Positions 1 to 12,800 of a DNA stretch of 64,000 nt are shown one piece after another (the first letter of the stretch is position 1; each line of letters opens with the position of its first letter). The position numbers and the translations under genes were made by a program. The stretch lies in NCBI GenBank assembly GCA_020086605.1, contig JACBWW010000018.1, forward strand, positions 12,183,252 to 12,247,251, given 5' to 3'. Source of the stretch: Lanius collurio. Lineage: Eukaryota > Chordata > Aves > Passeriformes > Laniidae. The notes under the pieces were generated by a model that was not told the DNA's origin, did no database searches, and worked only from the letters and a program-made list of their open reading frames with translations.

Positions 1-506
1 CTTATTTATTCCTGCATTAATTTGCAAGCAAATTTTAGTTCTTAGACTTCACATTGAAACTGTAATAACTTGTTCCATATAATAACTTGCATACTTGGAA
101 GAGTATTACAGAGAAAAAAAGAGCAAATAATTTTCAACTAGTCAAAAATTAAGTATGACAATATCAGTTTAGTATTTTTTGGAGTGATTGTTCCAAAACA
201 CTGTTTCAAAAGATCAAAAAATTTTTTCACAGCCAGACTGTAAAGGTTCATCAGCTTTAAAATAGTTGTATTCTTCCAAGAGAAATATCCATTGTTTTAC
301 TTCATTATTCAGATAAAAGAGAAAAGCAATGGATGCACAAGTTACAATTCTTAGGAAATAGGCTTTTTTTCCACATTGAGTCTCAAGTACTTAAGGGTGA
401 TATTTGTTCCATGATATATGTTATGATTGGCCCCTTTCAATAAGGGATAAGTACTTTTTGAACTCTACAAAAGGAGCCCAGAAAGTTCTTTTCCTTGAAT
501 GACACG
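1..506. other. AT-rich unique DNA, no gene
   Basis: No open frame of useful length, no recognisable repeat and no RNA gene is visible in this stretch. It is simple AT-rich sequence leading up to the CR1 tail that begins near 507. Confidence 0.6.
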
Positions 507-580
507 TCATAGAATCATAGCATGGTTTACAGTAGGAGAGTCCTTAAAGTTCCAACCCCCTACCATGGACAGGGACACTT
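507..580 (-). repeat. CR1 LINE 3'-end fragment
   Basis: Reading the plus strand, the stretch opens with TCATAGAATCATAG, then a diverged 'ccttaaag...tccaaccccc' block and 'ccatggacagggacac'. This is the reverse complement of the 3' end of avian CR1 elements, whose terminus is a short ATTCTATGA-type repeat. The element therefore lies on the minus strand with its 3' end at about 507. Only about 75 bp remains, a severe 5' truncation typical of CR1. It is diverged from the consensus I remember and contains no coding sequence. Confidence 0.75.
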
Positions 581-3500
581 TATTTTTGTGCCTAAAGTTT
601 TACAGCCACAAATCTTGTATATACAAATTAAGGGTTAGTCAAGAGCACAGCTCTGTTCAAAGTGACATTTTATAACAAAGAAGTGGAAATACCCACATAC
701 ATAAGGCTAATAAACATACTTTATATTGATAAATATAAAGTTGATATCTTAATAATAATATTGATATCTCAATACTGTGAGATTGGTAAAAGTGAAAATT
801 TGCTTTAAAATACATTTTTAAAAGCTATGAGACCTTCAAATGCTGCTGATATTTAATGGATTTTATTAATTTTATAAATTTTTAAATAATATGAAATTGT
901 ACATATTAATGTAGTTTTAAATTTCATCTTACCTAGTCAATGGGCTTGATTTTTCTTTCATTTCTGTTAACTGCTGTTGGATGACAAGTCAAAAAATGGT
1001 TATGATATTTTTCTACATGTGTCCCGAAAAACACATCCTGAATTAAATAACCCTAAACAGCAGGTACTGAATTAGTGCTCCCGCTTTTGAGAAGGATAAG
1101 TTATCAAATCAATCTAGGTGTGCCCTTGGCTAGAGGAATTCCTGCATGTGACAGAGAATTGCTGCTCCATGTTTAGTTATTTCTGGGAACACTATTGATT
1201 GTAGATTTGGAAAATTAACTACAGCTCCGAGTAGCACGGTATATTACAAAAATAAAAATAAATAAATTTGTACCGTGCAGCAGTATGAGAACCCACTGGA
1301 CATTTCTTCCCTCTTAACCAGTTGAGCAGAGTCCTGAATACAGAGTCCTGTATCCTGAGTCCTGAAGATTTAGATAACTTCCACTCTTCTTTTCCCTTTT
1401 TTTTTTTTTCAATATGTATCTGTTTTCAGTCTCTAGTGTAATAATTCAATAACATATTCATTTAAATCCTGTGAAACTATTTACGTACTGTGCTTGTGTT
1501 GTACTTGTTTGGAGAGAAGAAAACTCAAAGGACCACCAGTCAGAAAGTCATCAGTCCATGGTCCCACTGAGGCTGTGGAATTAAGGGATGAAATTTCTGC
1601 TGTTGTACAATGGTCCATGAGGAGGCTGATGACAACAGGGGAGGAGAGAAAGATGGGAAATAATTATTTACAGTATCAGTTTATGACTTCTGAAGAACTG
1701 CTCAACTGTTTTAAACCAGTAAATGTTTGTTCTGCCTTCACACCTTCACATCAAGAGTTTGATATACACTGGAAACAGATAGAACACAATGTTTGAGGTG
1801 ATCCTGTGGTTTCTAAAAGCTAAAGGAGATGAATATATGAAATATATGATGAAAGAGATTGATATATAGCTATAGATACAGATAAATCAAACAAAGGAGG
1901 CTGAACTTGGTTTGTACTAATCCATGTCCCTATGTTGGGGTGGGGGGAACCAGAGGGTTTATTTTAATGTCTGAATTGTCTTGCCCACTACTGCAAAGGA
2001 TAAAAATCTGAAGTTAATTTGCTGAGCCATGAAGCTTCCCTTCTTTTCCTAACTGTAAATGTGCTAAAATAAGGTCTGGTAGAACAAGGAAGAAGCTGTG
2101 ACTGAACATGACTGGCCTCTTTGACCTGCTTAAAACTGATGTTCTAATATATCCTGTATGCTGCCCACTTTACACCCATTAAAATCCAGGCTAACTCCAG
2201 GGAAATCAATGTCATTTTAGGGTGACTGAAATAAAGTTTTTATTTTGTTTTTCTAATAAAACTTGTGCCAAGTAACATTGGTACTAATGGTGCAATCTTG
2301 TTCCTTTAAAAAATGCCTCCTATGAACATTTTTTTTTCTGAATAAAAATGTTTTATCTTTTCCTTAAAAATTGCTGTATTTGAAAGAACATTTTTTTTCC
2401 CTAGCACCTGCTTAATCTTTTGTTCCACAGATAATTTCTCATTACCCAGGTGTCCTCTTACAGACCCACAGAAAGATTGGGCCTAGTTTAAGTGTGAAAT
2501 AATCCTGTTCCTTCTATCTGAGAATGAATGAGCCCAGGATTAGATCAGATAAAACACACTTGAGATAAAGTGCACAAGGTGGATTATATGAGAAAAGAGG
2601 ATTTAGTGAAGAACATATCCACAACTTTTTGTTAACATAGAGAATGGTAGCTTTTGTAAGCAACATTTATGGAAACTCAACTGGAGGTTTAAAAGCTATG
2701 TCTTTTGTTGTACATTTCTCTGCATACATTTGCTTTGTAGCTGGTAGCTTTAACTTTGGAAGCCATGCTGGGACTTGACTCATGCTCATTTTGCTTAATG
2801 AAAAGCTAAGGATGTACTTTTACTCATAGATTCTTGTTTTGTTTTCTTTGAAGTTTATTAAGCTATCCAGTAAGATGGGAGGTTCATTAGGTTGTTATTA
2901 TCACGGCCGCAAATTAAGCATCTGTTCCCTGGGGAGTTATAACCTTCAAGTGGATGTCAGACCCATACTTATTACAATATTTACTTAATTACCAAGTTAG
3001 TGCTCTTGTCATATAAAATACAAACATGGGCTCTGCTGTCCATGTTAGCCATATACTCTCCACCTGCTGCATTTTTACAATACGTTCATTTCATTTAAGT
3101 GATCTTTTAAAAGGTGCACCAAATTTTTTGGTAAACGATGATTGGAAAAGGTAAACCAAGAATGATGAAGCACTGTCATGAATTTAAGGTATCATCTAGA
3201 ATATTCAGAATTGTTGTTGTATCTGACATTGCAATTGACTTTGGTTTCACATCTTGAGACAAATGTAATTTCCAGTACCTACAAACGCATCAAAACATTA
3301 GCAAGTCATGATTTGCCAAAGCACCTCAAAAGTCAGCATTTAGATGTGTTTTGTCAAGTAGCTGGTTGGACACCACTGGACTTGAGAGCACCACTCTGTA
3401 ATAAAGTCAGGCTTTACAAGGCTGGAACACATATCTTTCATGAAAAGTCTGGGAATTTCACCTAAGAGGCAAATTGTCACCGCAAATATCTGAAAGTCAT

Positions 3501-4207
3501 TCTTCATCGTAATTTTGTGTCTTTTTTCCCTCCTCATCAGTGCTTTAATTAATTTATGTTGTAAATTACAGAGTTACCAGGTCTTCTTACATAGTCTTCT
3601 GACAATGTCAAGCCATATAAACCTGAAAATATTATTCCCTCTTTTCAGACATGGCGTGTGAAGAGATAGGACTCTTGGGAGGATGTCAACACACCAAAAC
3701 AGTGTGTCTATGTTTGGAAAAGTCATGTCCATTTTTACTTCAGAAATTGCATTTGGAATTTATAGGGTTGCTTTGTTTTTAATCTGACAAACTCATCATT
3801 GTCTTGCCATCTACCATATAACTAATACTGAAAGATCTTCATATTATTCATATCTTACACACATAACTATAGGTCTATTATTAATGTACTGTTTGACATG
3901 GTCCATTCTCACAGCCCTTTCCCCTGTAAAGAAACCCTGTAATTATTTAACTGTGATGACTCTTTTCCCTGAAGATATTTGTGTCCAGCTATAGAATGAA
4001 CACAGGCTTCTACATCCAGGTTCCTTCAAATCACGGCATGGGAACAACTTCCATTGTTTCTATGAATTCTAGTTAATATGAGCACACTCCTTAAATGAAG
4101 GTTTGTAAAATCCCCAGTTTTAAAGAAATAATGATTACATCCAAGTCTCGAGTTTTGTCTGGTTCTCCCATAAGAAAGAAAGGTCACCTTAACTCAGAAG
4201 TCTTAGC
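581..4207. other. Unique non-coding DNA, no gene
   Basis: AT-rich sequence with short open frames only (100 codons at 1494-1796, 95 codons at 3178-3465), neither resembling a known protein and neither flanked by convincing splice sites. A run of 13 T lies at 1397-1409. Nothing else could be supported. Confidence 0.55.
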
Positions 4208-4233
4208 CATTGGTTCTTAACTAAGAACCAATG
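4208..4233. repeat. Perfect 12-bp inverted repeat, 2-nt spacer
   Basis: CATTGGTTCTTA at 4208-4219 is followed by AC and then by its exact reverse complement TAAGAACCAATG at 4222-4233. As DNA it can extrude a cruciform; as RNA the 2-nt loop is too tight, so a few inner pairs would open. The arm contains ATTGG/CCAAT, the NF-Y core, on both sides. No transposon arms or target duplications were recognised around it. Confidence 0.9.
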
Positions 4234-7200
4234 AGCATGAATTCAGAAATACAAAATATTCCTTGCTTGCTTTGAAACTTTCAACAAACATGTTAAACAT
4301 TTCAGCTCAATAAAAAAGTGATTTTCCAGCCTGAGTACTTCGAGAAAGCTCTTAATTGTTTTTTGGCAGTTCCATATAAATCCCTTTTAAGTAAAATACT
4401 GAGACTTTGAAGCCCAGTACAAATGAAAGATGAAAAACTTGTAGTGTCTCTCTTTAGTAGAAAATATGCTAGAAATAAATATTTTTCTAGGAAACTCTGT
4501 ATACTAAATACAAGCTCAAATGCTAAGGTGTTTGCTTTGCATTTTTGGTAAGTTTATACTAATTAGCAAAGAATTTTGAAAGCTTTTCCAAAAAGAATAT
4601 AAACAGCAATATTAGTGCCTGAAAATGTGATGATATCAACATTTTGGTGGCCACTGAATCTCAGCTATCATAGGTGAGTGTAAAATTAAAGCTACCATCC
4701 AACAAAGTCCCACCCCAGCCTTTGCATATCTTAACTTTGCTCTTTTTTATTTAACTTGACTTCTTAAAAACTCATAGCTCATAACCTTTGCAAAGATTGA
4801 CTTTATTTTTAATTCAGCAATGTTAAAAAAGATGACAGAACATTAAAAAGAATCTTTCAAAACATAAAAAAAAATGTTAATAATTTGATTCTTTTTTGAA
4901 AGGATGAAATAATTTGAAAAGTTTAAATAAAATGATTAGTTTCCATCTTGTCACCTACAATAATTAAAATAAGAAAACCCAGCAATATCAGTTATAACTT
5001 CAGCCATCAGGGACTCCTTTACAATTTTGCAGAGGGCAGACATGACTAAAGTTATTTATAGTTACATAAATGTCAACAGAATAAGGCTCTTACTCTGAAG
5101 TGTCTGGAGTTTCTCAAATATACTCAAATTATAGAAAAATAGAACAATATTTTTCATTAAAAAGTAATAATTATGGTGAAATAATAATGAGAATGTTCTC
5201 TGGTGAATTTTCTTCTACATTTTCTTAAAAATAGATTTGTGATTAAAAATAATCCTCTGTAGTTCAATCCACAGAGCTGTTTAAGCTTTATTATCACTGT
5301 TAATGAAAATATGGTTATACCTTCTATGAAAAGTATATTTCTCAATATGATGTGCTGTAAACAACATGTCTTTAGGCTATTTTTGACCTTTAACCAATGG
5401 GAAGGGTCTGTCTACTTGATCTCATCTAACTACACAGCAGGTACAAGGAATTAAACCAATTTAGGTTGAGTCCTGGTACAATATCAAGTATCAGACAATG
5501 TTTTCCAAAAGGAAATACTTAACAAGTTTGTAATCCACTATTATATTTATCTAATGAAAGAGGTAAAAAAAAAAAAATACTGAGTGCATTCAACAGTGTG
5601 GAATCCCAAGTAAAAATCTATGATATCATTGTTGTTTGTAAAAGTTGGCAAAGAAGATTGTTTCAAGCAAATTAAAAGTAAACAATCTCCTCTGGATCTA
5701 CACTGTGTCAGACGTCTCTAAGGTCATACAAAAAAAGCAAAACATTAAATATGTGGCTCCAACAGCTTCAAGGTATTTGCCAGACTTTCAAACTAAACCG
5801 TGTTTTTCAGTGGGAGAGCACAGAACATAAAAACTTAATAGTAAAGATTTTTTTTTAACAAAATGTTTTTTTTTTTTTTACACTAATTAAGTCCTTAACA
5901 GCACTAAGATCTAAGGGGAGATCTTTGCTTTTGGTAGCTATCCAGGCCCCAAAGTCACAATTCAGGCTCCACTTCTTTGCTATGATGGAGCCTGACCCTT
6001 CTCCAAGGATTGGGAACTTGGGATGAAAACATTACTTTGTTAACAATCTGGAAAACCAACAGAATTATTCAGGAAGATATGGTGTCATCATGTGAGGAAC
6101 AGATGTCCCAGAGGTTTTGTGAGAATAAAGCAGTTATTTGCCCTAAATCCCTGCAAAGCCTATTCTGCTAGATATTGTCAGAAACAAGGGGACAGTCCAG
6201 AGGGGATGTGATCCAGAGGGACCATCAATCTAGTGACCAAAGATAGTCAACGTACATGTTCAACTACAATTCATTAAAAAGGAACAAGGTCAAATTCTTT
6301 AAAATGTGCAATTACGGATGAAAGTTTTCAGACACCTTGGATCCTCCCTGGTGTGATGTGGGAGAACCATGACCCCATACATACCCAGGTCTCATCAAAC
6401 ATCCAAAAATTAAATAGAGCTTAAATTTTTTCATATTTTTGAACAATTTTGTTCATCAAAAATAACTCCTGAATTTTTTCCCTGTTGCCTCTAACTGTTT
6501 TCTTCTTCTGATGTTTTTCTTGTATAAGAATGGCCATAGGCAGCCTAAACATTTGTTTGAAACTTTTTTTCTAGGATATACCTTATAGTGTCATTATTTA
6601 TGAATGTACCTCCTTAAAGAATATTCAAATGTTTAAAACTGGAAATGGAACATAATGCAAGGCACTATAGAGCAGATGCTAAGCTTGAAGTGCTCTTAGG
6701 AATACATATACCACATTTTAATTTCAACTCCTATTATTATACTAACTAGTCACAAAATGGCTTCCTATTTATGCAATATGTTATCTGTAATGTCACTTAA
6801 ATTGAATAGATGAGTGCCTTCTAATAATGTATGTTTACTTCATGAACTTGTGGGCAATTACATTGTAATTATGTCTTTTGTAGGTCCTTTTTTTGCTGAC
6901 ACATAGTGCACAGCGCATTTTAAGTGTAATTGCAGCTCTCCCTACCATTTAGGAAAGCTGAACATTGTTAAAGGTTTGTAAATTACCTACACTTAGACCA
7001 TAGGCAAGTAGGCAAATTAAATGGCAGTGTCAGTAATATTACAATGTAAATTGGTGCCAAGCATAATCCAAGGTAGAGGCATTTTTACTGAATAATGTTT
7101 ACGTAGCACCTCAAATACAACAGAAAATACTCCCAAACTTGTGAAAGTACATAATTTTTATACCTGAAAAAAGACATCGAGCATGCAATTCACATAGCTA

Positions 7201-7431
7201 TCAACTAGAAGCAAATATGTATTTACACACACATATTTTGTTCATCTGGGCTACACAGTCATCTCACAGAAAGGTAAGCCCAAATACCAGTAAGTCAGAA
7301 TGCCATTCTTCCTCCCCTCAGGAAGGGTGCTTCACCAGAGAAGCAAGAAAATGTATTCCAAGCCACCTGTAAAGCTCTGGAGAGAAGGAGGGAAGGAGGG
7401 AAGAAGAGAGGGAGACCCTCTGCAATGAAAA
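4234..7431. other. Unique non-coding DNA, no gene
   Basis: AT-rich sequence with A13 at 5565-5577 and T14 at 5866-5879, plus the hairpin at 5962-5995. The largest open frames are about 60 codons and look random. The interval 6850-7080 contains a 7-bp-arm palindrome AATTACA/TGTAATT at 6856-6870 and looks less simple in composition than its flanks, but I cannot name it. Confidence 0.5.
5962..5995. repeat. Inverted repeat, 10-bp arms, 14-nt loop
   Basis: TCAGGCTCCA at 5962-5971 pairs perfectly with TGGAGCCTGA at 5986-5995 across a 14-nt loop. It is a short stem with six G-C pairs in otherwise AT-rich surroundings. It is too short for a standard pre-miRNA hairpin and no family was recognised. 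Confidence 0.85.
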
Positions 7432-7504
7432 CTGGATCTCTCCTATTCCATTCTCACTACACCTGGATCTCTCCTGGATCTCTCCTATTCCATTCTCACT
7501 ACAC
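7432..7504. repeat. Tandem duplication of a 31-bp unit
   Basis: A 31-bp unit beginning CTGGATCTCTCC and ending CTCACTACAC occupies 7432-7462 and recurs identically at 7474-7504. Between them, 7463-7473 repeats only the first 11 bp of the unit. The pattern fits slippage or unequal exchange. Because both copies are identical the event should be recent, or kept uniform, and copy number may vary between individuals. The duplication also lengthens the minus-strand open frame at 7318-7545, which I therefore do not call a gene. Confidence 0.95.
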
Positions 7505-9817
7505 CTTGAACTCACCAGAGGGAAGCAACCAACCTTATTAACCATGCTTGTTCCTCCTTTTTTCCTTAGGAAAAGGTGTACACAGGAACATGGGGCAGTG
7601 TGTCCTCATCACACTCTTAGCTTCTCAACAAATCTATGGAGTAAATCCCAAGGTGGACACAAGTTTGGAACCCCATAGTTGATCATGATCCTTGCAGAAG
7701 GAGGGAACTTTAAAGCCAAGCAAAGAGACGAATCCTTTATCCTTATTCCTGCTGAGCAGTGAGCTGCATCTCCCAGGTGACATGAAGAGCAGTGGTTGAA
7801 AAAAACCTGTCTCTTTTCAATGGCACAAGGCCTTATCTTGTATATCTGGGTCTCCAGGACCCTTTGATTGGGGCTTAGGATTGCAAAATCAGGTGAATAC
7901 ATTTTCGGTCTGATGCTTTAAACCTGTTGTCTTTGTGCTGTATTATTATTCACCTCAATATCTGGATCACAAGGCTGCATTTCACTTTCATTTTTTTAAC
8001 CACTTTGAGAGTCAAACAGAAATTTCAAAGCCAAGAATATTTTTATTTGCCTGACTTTTTCAATGCTCATGAGGCACAGCTACAAAAGTACATTTTTACT
8101 ACAGACTTGATATATTGGTGTTTTTTTTCAAGAAGCAAAACTTGGAGGGTTGTTGGTGTTTTTACTATAGGAATTTAAACTATCATTTGCATGGACCTGT
8201 CACTACAGAATTTTTTTAAAGTAGATTTATGTCGCCCTATGGGGCTTAAGGGGATAGTGATTATTATACACTGAGAAATGTGCATTTAGCTTATAAAACC
8301 AATGTCCCACAGAGGTGACCACTCTAGAAAGACCAGCAACATCACTTAAGTAAATTAAATTTGAAGTACTGTCCTGTCACTTCATGCCTCTAGGCCAGTC
8401 ACTCACTGGTGGAGACATCCTGGTTTTGGATTAAACCAGCTCAACCATGCAAACTGTAGCTACTGCATGGGAATGAGCATCTGGGATTGACAGATCACAG
8501 ATCATGGCAATAGAGGCCACAAGTCCAAAGACATAATTTTTATTTAGAGCAAAATCTTAGTGTCATTTTGGTAGAATTCAATCTTCAGTAAATATTTATC
8601 AGAATAAACCCAGGGGGATGAAGGCAGATCTCAGTTGTCTTCCTTGCAACTTGGAAGTAGCAATGGAATTCATAATTTCCTATGGCTGAATGCAAAAATT
8701 GCTATGATAAAATGAAAACAATCACATTGCCAGGCCCAGCACACATAGGCATAGTCAGCTCTCAAATTTTGTCTTTTCAGAGATCCCAGGAGTTTAGAAT
8801 TTCTCTTTCTGTTGGTGTTTCTAGCTAAAAGTGAGGAGTGCAAAATACACAATATGAAACAAACCCATTAAGTGGCTGGTGGTCATTTCTCCATGATTAG
8901 TGAGAAGGAGAGAGGTTTGCAGACCACTGGCACAACATAGACACAGAGATGTTAGTTTTGCCTGCCTTTACAAGGGGTAGCATGGAAAAAGCACAACACC
9001 CAGTCACCTTGAGTGACTGTATGGCTTTTCTCTTCTTTTTGATTTTCTAAATGCATGAAAATCAGCAGGACACTGCTTAAATTGAAGGCTCCTTAATATA
9101 GCCTTACTAGGAGCTTTTTTGTGGCCAGCTAAGATGTTTCAACCAGCTCTAGCCCATCTCTAGTAACTTCTGTTTGATTGGAATCTACCGACTCATGCTA
9201 TAATTTAAACAAGTCAATTAGTAGTTTGAAGTCTGACAGTTTGCACAGGCACAATAATAATCTCATGCTCACAGACCTCCCTAGACTTCTACAGCAGTTT
9301 TGTTTTTTACCTTTTTACACTAAACACAAAAAGATTTTCAGTAAACATCAATGCTAACTATTATTCTATTTAAATGGACATAAATTATTCAACTACCACA
9401 ATTATTGCAAAAATGTAACTTTTAATTTGGGGAGAAAAAAACCTTAATTGCTGTATTCAGTAACTATTCTTCCATACTCACAATGGACTTAGAAGAGAAC
9501 AGCAGAGAACTGAAGAATCTTGTTGCCAAACACAGTCCTTAAATTACCAGCTTATCTATGGAGCTTTTTGCTTTAATGCACTTAGGGGGAATAGCTCATC
9601 ACTAATGATTTGGAAACACAGATCACATAAATCCTCAACTCAAAGTTGAACAGTAACCTGAGTCTTAATACACAAGTTATGTCTCCTTCCTCTAACACAT
9701 GTACAGATTTAAAAAAAAAATAATATTAATAACTCCAAAATACCATGTCAAGTGCAATGGTTTCCCTACAAACTCTATCACCTGTTTATCTCTCACCCTC
9801 AGTACTAACGCTAAATT
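7505..9817. other. Unique non-coding DNA, no gene
   Basis: No recognisable repeat, exon or RNA gene. Open frames of 83-97 codons on either strand show no family resemblance. Confidence 0.5.
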
Positions 9818-9846
9818 GGGCCTCATGAATTATTCATGAGGGGCCC
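9818..9846. repeat. Near-perfect hairpin with 2-nt bulge
   Basis: CCTCATGAA at 9821-9829 pairs with TTCATGAGG at 9833-9841 around a 3-nt loop. The stem continues in the flanks: GGGCC at 9818-9822 can pair with GGCCC at 9842-9846 if two G residues bulge out. The stem therefore totals about 12 pairs. TTCATGAA and TAATTC-type AT cores sit at the tip and GGCC at the base. No transposon family was recognised. Confidence 0.85.
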
Positions 9847-12800
9847 TTTAATGGGATCATTTTTCCTGGCTAGCACTGACACTAATGCTAAGAAAAATCT
9901 CTTGACATTAATCTTGGGCTAAAGAAAGCCCCAAATACCTAGTTTTCTTCTGAATGTTCCCTTTCCTCCTATTTAACACATTGCAGAAACCAGTCATCCT
10001 ACATCTCTGTTATGCATGAGTGTGGGCATGGGAGGGTAAAACGGACATAGGAGGTGGGAGAGGGAATTTGTAGCATCATGATGTTCACATTGAGAACTCT
10101 GGGGTCTTGTCCACCTCACATTAAATTTAAATGAAAGTTTCCTTTTTTTTTTTTTTTTTTTGTAGATGCATATTCTCTCTGAAGGAAGTGGGAATATCTG
10201 TTGAAAAGACAAGCACACTATGAATCTCTAACTGTATTATTTATCTAAACTGTCTAGAATTGATTAAAGCCCTTTTTTTCCACATTAGTTTATAGCTATT
10301 CTGATGATGAAGTGACTTAGAGTGTTTTTCAGGGCTGATTACAAGAGTAATGGGCCCTGGTCTTGCAACTGCAAATATGGCCATTGTCAGAGCCATAAAA
10401 AGTCAAAAGCAGGTTTTGGCACATCCTAAAGACAGAGTTGGTTTAAGTTTGTGAACGAAGAAGACTCCTTCAAAATATTATCCAAATTACAATCCCTCCT
10501 CTGAAGAAAAAATTCTTTAAATGTCTTGTAGAACAATGAATTACAGTTTCAGATGTAGCTTGTGGGCAAGTGCTGTATAATAGGAATCCTTCCACACACA
10601 TACTTTGGTCATTGTGATAAAACTACTGACTTGCCTCATTTTTCTAAACCAAAATACCTAAAAAGCAATACATTTATTTTTTTTCAGTTGTAGCTTTCTG
10701 ACATCTATAATGGTTTTGTGTCTAAATCTGACAACATTTGTAACAAACTGAAGTGACTGTTACTGCTGGAATGTCCTGGAGGCTTTTTCTGTCGGAGGAG
10801 ATGACAGTAACTTTTCCCATGCAGATTAAGCTGGTGTTTACAGATTTGCCCTGGGTGTGCATTTTTATCCAGCTGTGATCAAGTAACACTGCCTGATGAG
10901 TGCCAGACAGATCTCCTGATACAAAGGGCTTACATGCCCATCACTTCTGCACAGAACATGGTTCTAATCTGGACACCACAGCAAAGTTCAGTTATTGTTT
11001 GATTTTTATTTTCCCTTCATTTGTATACTAAGGCAGAATATTCAAATGAGAATGCAAAAAGCTTCGCCATTTGAAAATCTCCTTGCCATTTGACAGAAAC
11101 TAGCATTATGTGGATTTAAAATTATTTTTGTTCAGCCTTTCAGTTCCCTACACGGAGTTCTAACAGGATTTAAAAACAATTAAAAGTGGAATGGATTGTT
11201 TAACAACTGAGAATTTAGGATTTCATTAATTCTTTCTTTTTTCTTTTTTCTTTTCTCAATGAATGTGTTTCTTTTGCATGTTGTAATAGTCTGAAATATG
11301 GCAGAATAGAGGCTCAATAACTTTTTCCCATCAATGAAAGTGTGGGGTCAAGAAATTGTTTGCCTTTGTGGGACCTGAAGCTATACACACATTATAGTGT
11401 GGTACTTTGACAGTTGCAGTGGTTGCATATTGCTTCCTCAGAACTCCTACTGAAGTTGGAAGCAGTTCTGTTTCTTAATATCTGATTTCCTGTTTGGAAC
11501 CTCTAATACATGAAAGGATAAGCAAAAAACCTATGCCATCCTTTGAATTTGAACTTAAAACATATTTCTAATCATTACCAATATTAATATCGCCTAGGGT
11601 ACTAGTGACTTCACATCTGTTGTGTGATTTGAAGCTGTTGCCAAAAACACATAAAGATGCCAAAATAACACCAGTGAAAGGAGTACTTAAACTTGTGGGG
11701 CAAATTCAGCTTTTTTATCAGAATTTCCACTGCTTTCTGAGACCAATTTATCCATATTCATATTGGTGTATGTTAAAGCAATATTGGCCGTTCAGTTTCC
11801 TGTTTACTTCAAAATGTCACACAATTTGTAGATCTTTCCTGCTCTAAAACTAATCCCAGTGCAAGAAGGTATTAAGAAACTGATCCCTCACCCCATCCAT
11901 AGTCAGTTCTCTATAAATTTATTATCCTTACAAATTGCAAGGCAACTCTTTCCAGAAACCAACATGAAGAGGTACACATTAAAAGATAATTTAAAAAAAA
12001 AAAATCTATGTTTTCTATCAAGAGCTGGTATAGAACATCTTTGTATTTGCTATATAACTCATATGTGTGCCAAGGGCATCAAAGGTGCAGCAAATACAGT
12101 TGAAAAAGTGATTTCAGAATCTGTTGCATAAAATCAGTACTGCCTGAGGAGTGTTATTCTTTTCTGACTGTGAAATGGTCAGGTACTGGTGAGCCCAGGG
12201 GAAGGCTGAGTTATAGAAAACCTTTCACCTCTGGGTTGCAGATTCAAATCTGGACATGTCCTTGGTGATTGGAAGTCATCACCATGTGATGTTTTTCTGG
12301 TGACTTACATGGAACATAATGGTGGGCTGCTCCAGATCCAGTGGGCAGATGTCCACATCACAAAAGACACCACTTCAGTTTGCTCTCTTGGCAACTGTAC
12401 CAGAGAAACCAAAGAATAAATGGGCACAACCCTCCTCTCTCCCAACTCTTACTTTCATTAAACTGGCAGGCTATTAAAGAGGAACCTGCCCTTGGAAACT
12501 GCAAGAATAGAGAATGTACAACAATTTTACTTACCACTGAGTTCATAAATTACAATATAAGCAGTTTGCCATGCCAGTTTCAAGTTGCTCTTTTGAAGGC
12601 ACAGTTTGAAGCCAGACCATCCCAGGGGGGAGAGAAGAGGCATGCAGCCTCCCAGATTACTTTCCTGTACAGAGGAAAAGTGCTCACAGTGCTTCTGTAA
12701 GTGCAAGCAGCCAGCTCTGAAGGCCCTTAGCTAAGGATGGAGTCCATGGCTCTTCTCCCATCACTAACTCATCCCTGGGGTGCCTCCTCTCCTTTGCAGA

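Noticed and set aside
7318..7545. 75-codon minus frame with internal repeat
   Set aside because: The internal peptide repeat is only the translation of the 31-bp tandem duplication.
12238..12258. tRNA B-box-like string (ggttgcagattcaaatctgg)
   Set aside because: No A box at proper distance and no cloverleaf; at most a tRNA-derived SINE scrap.
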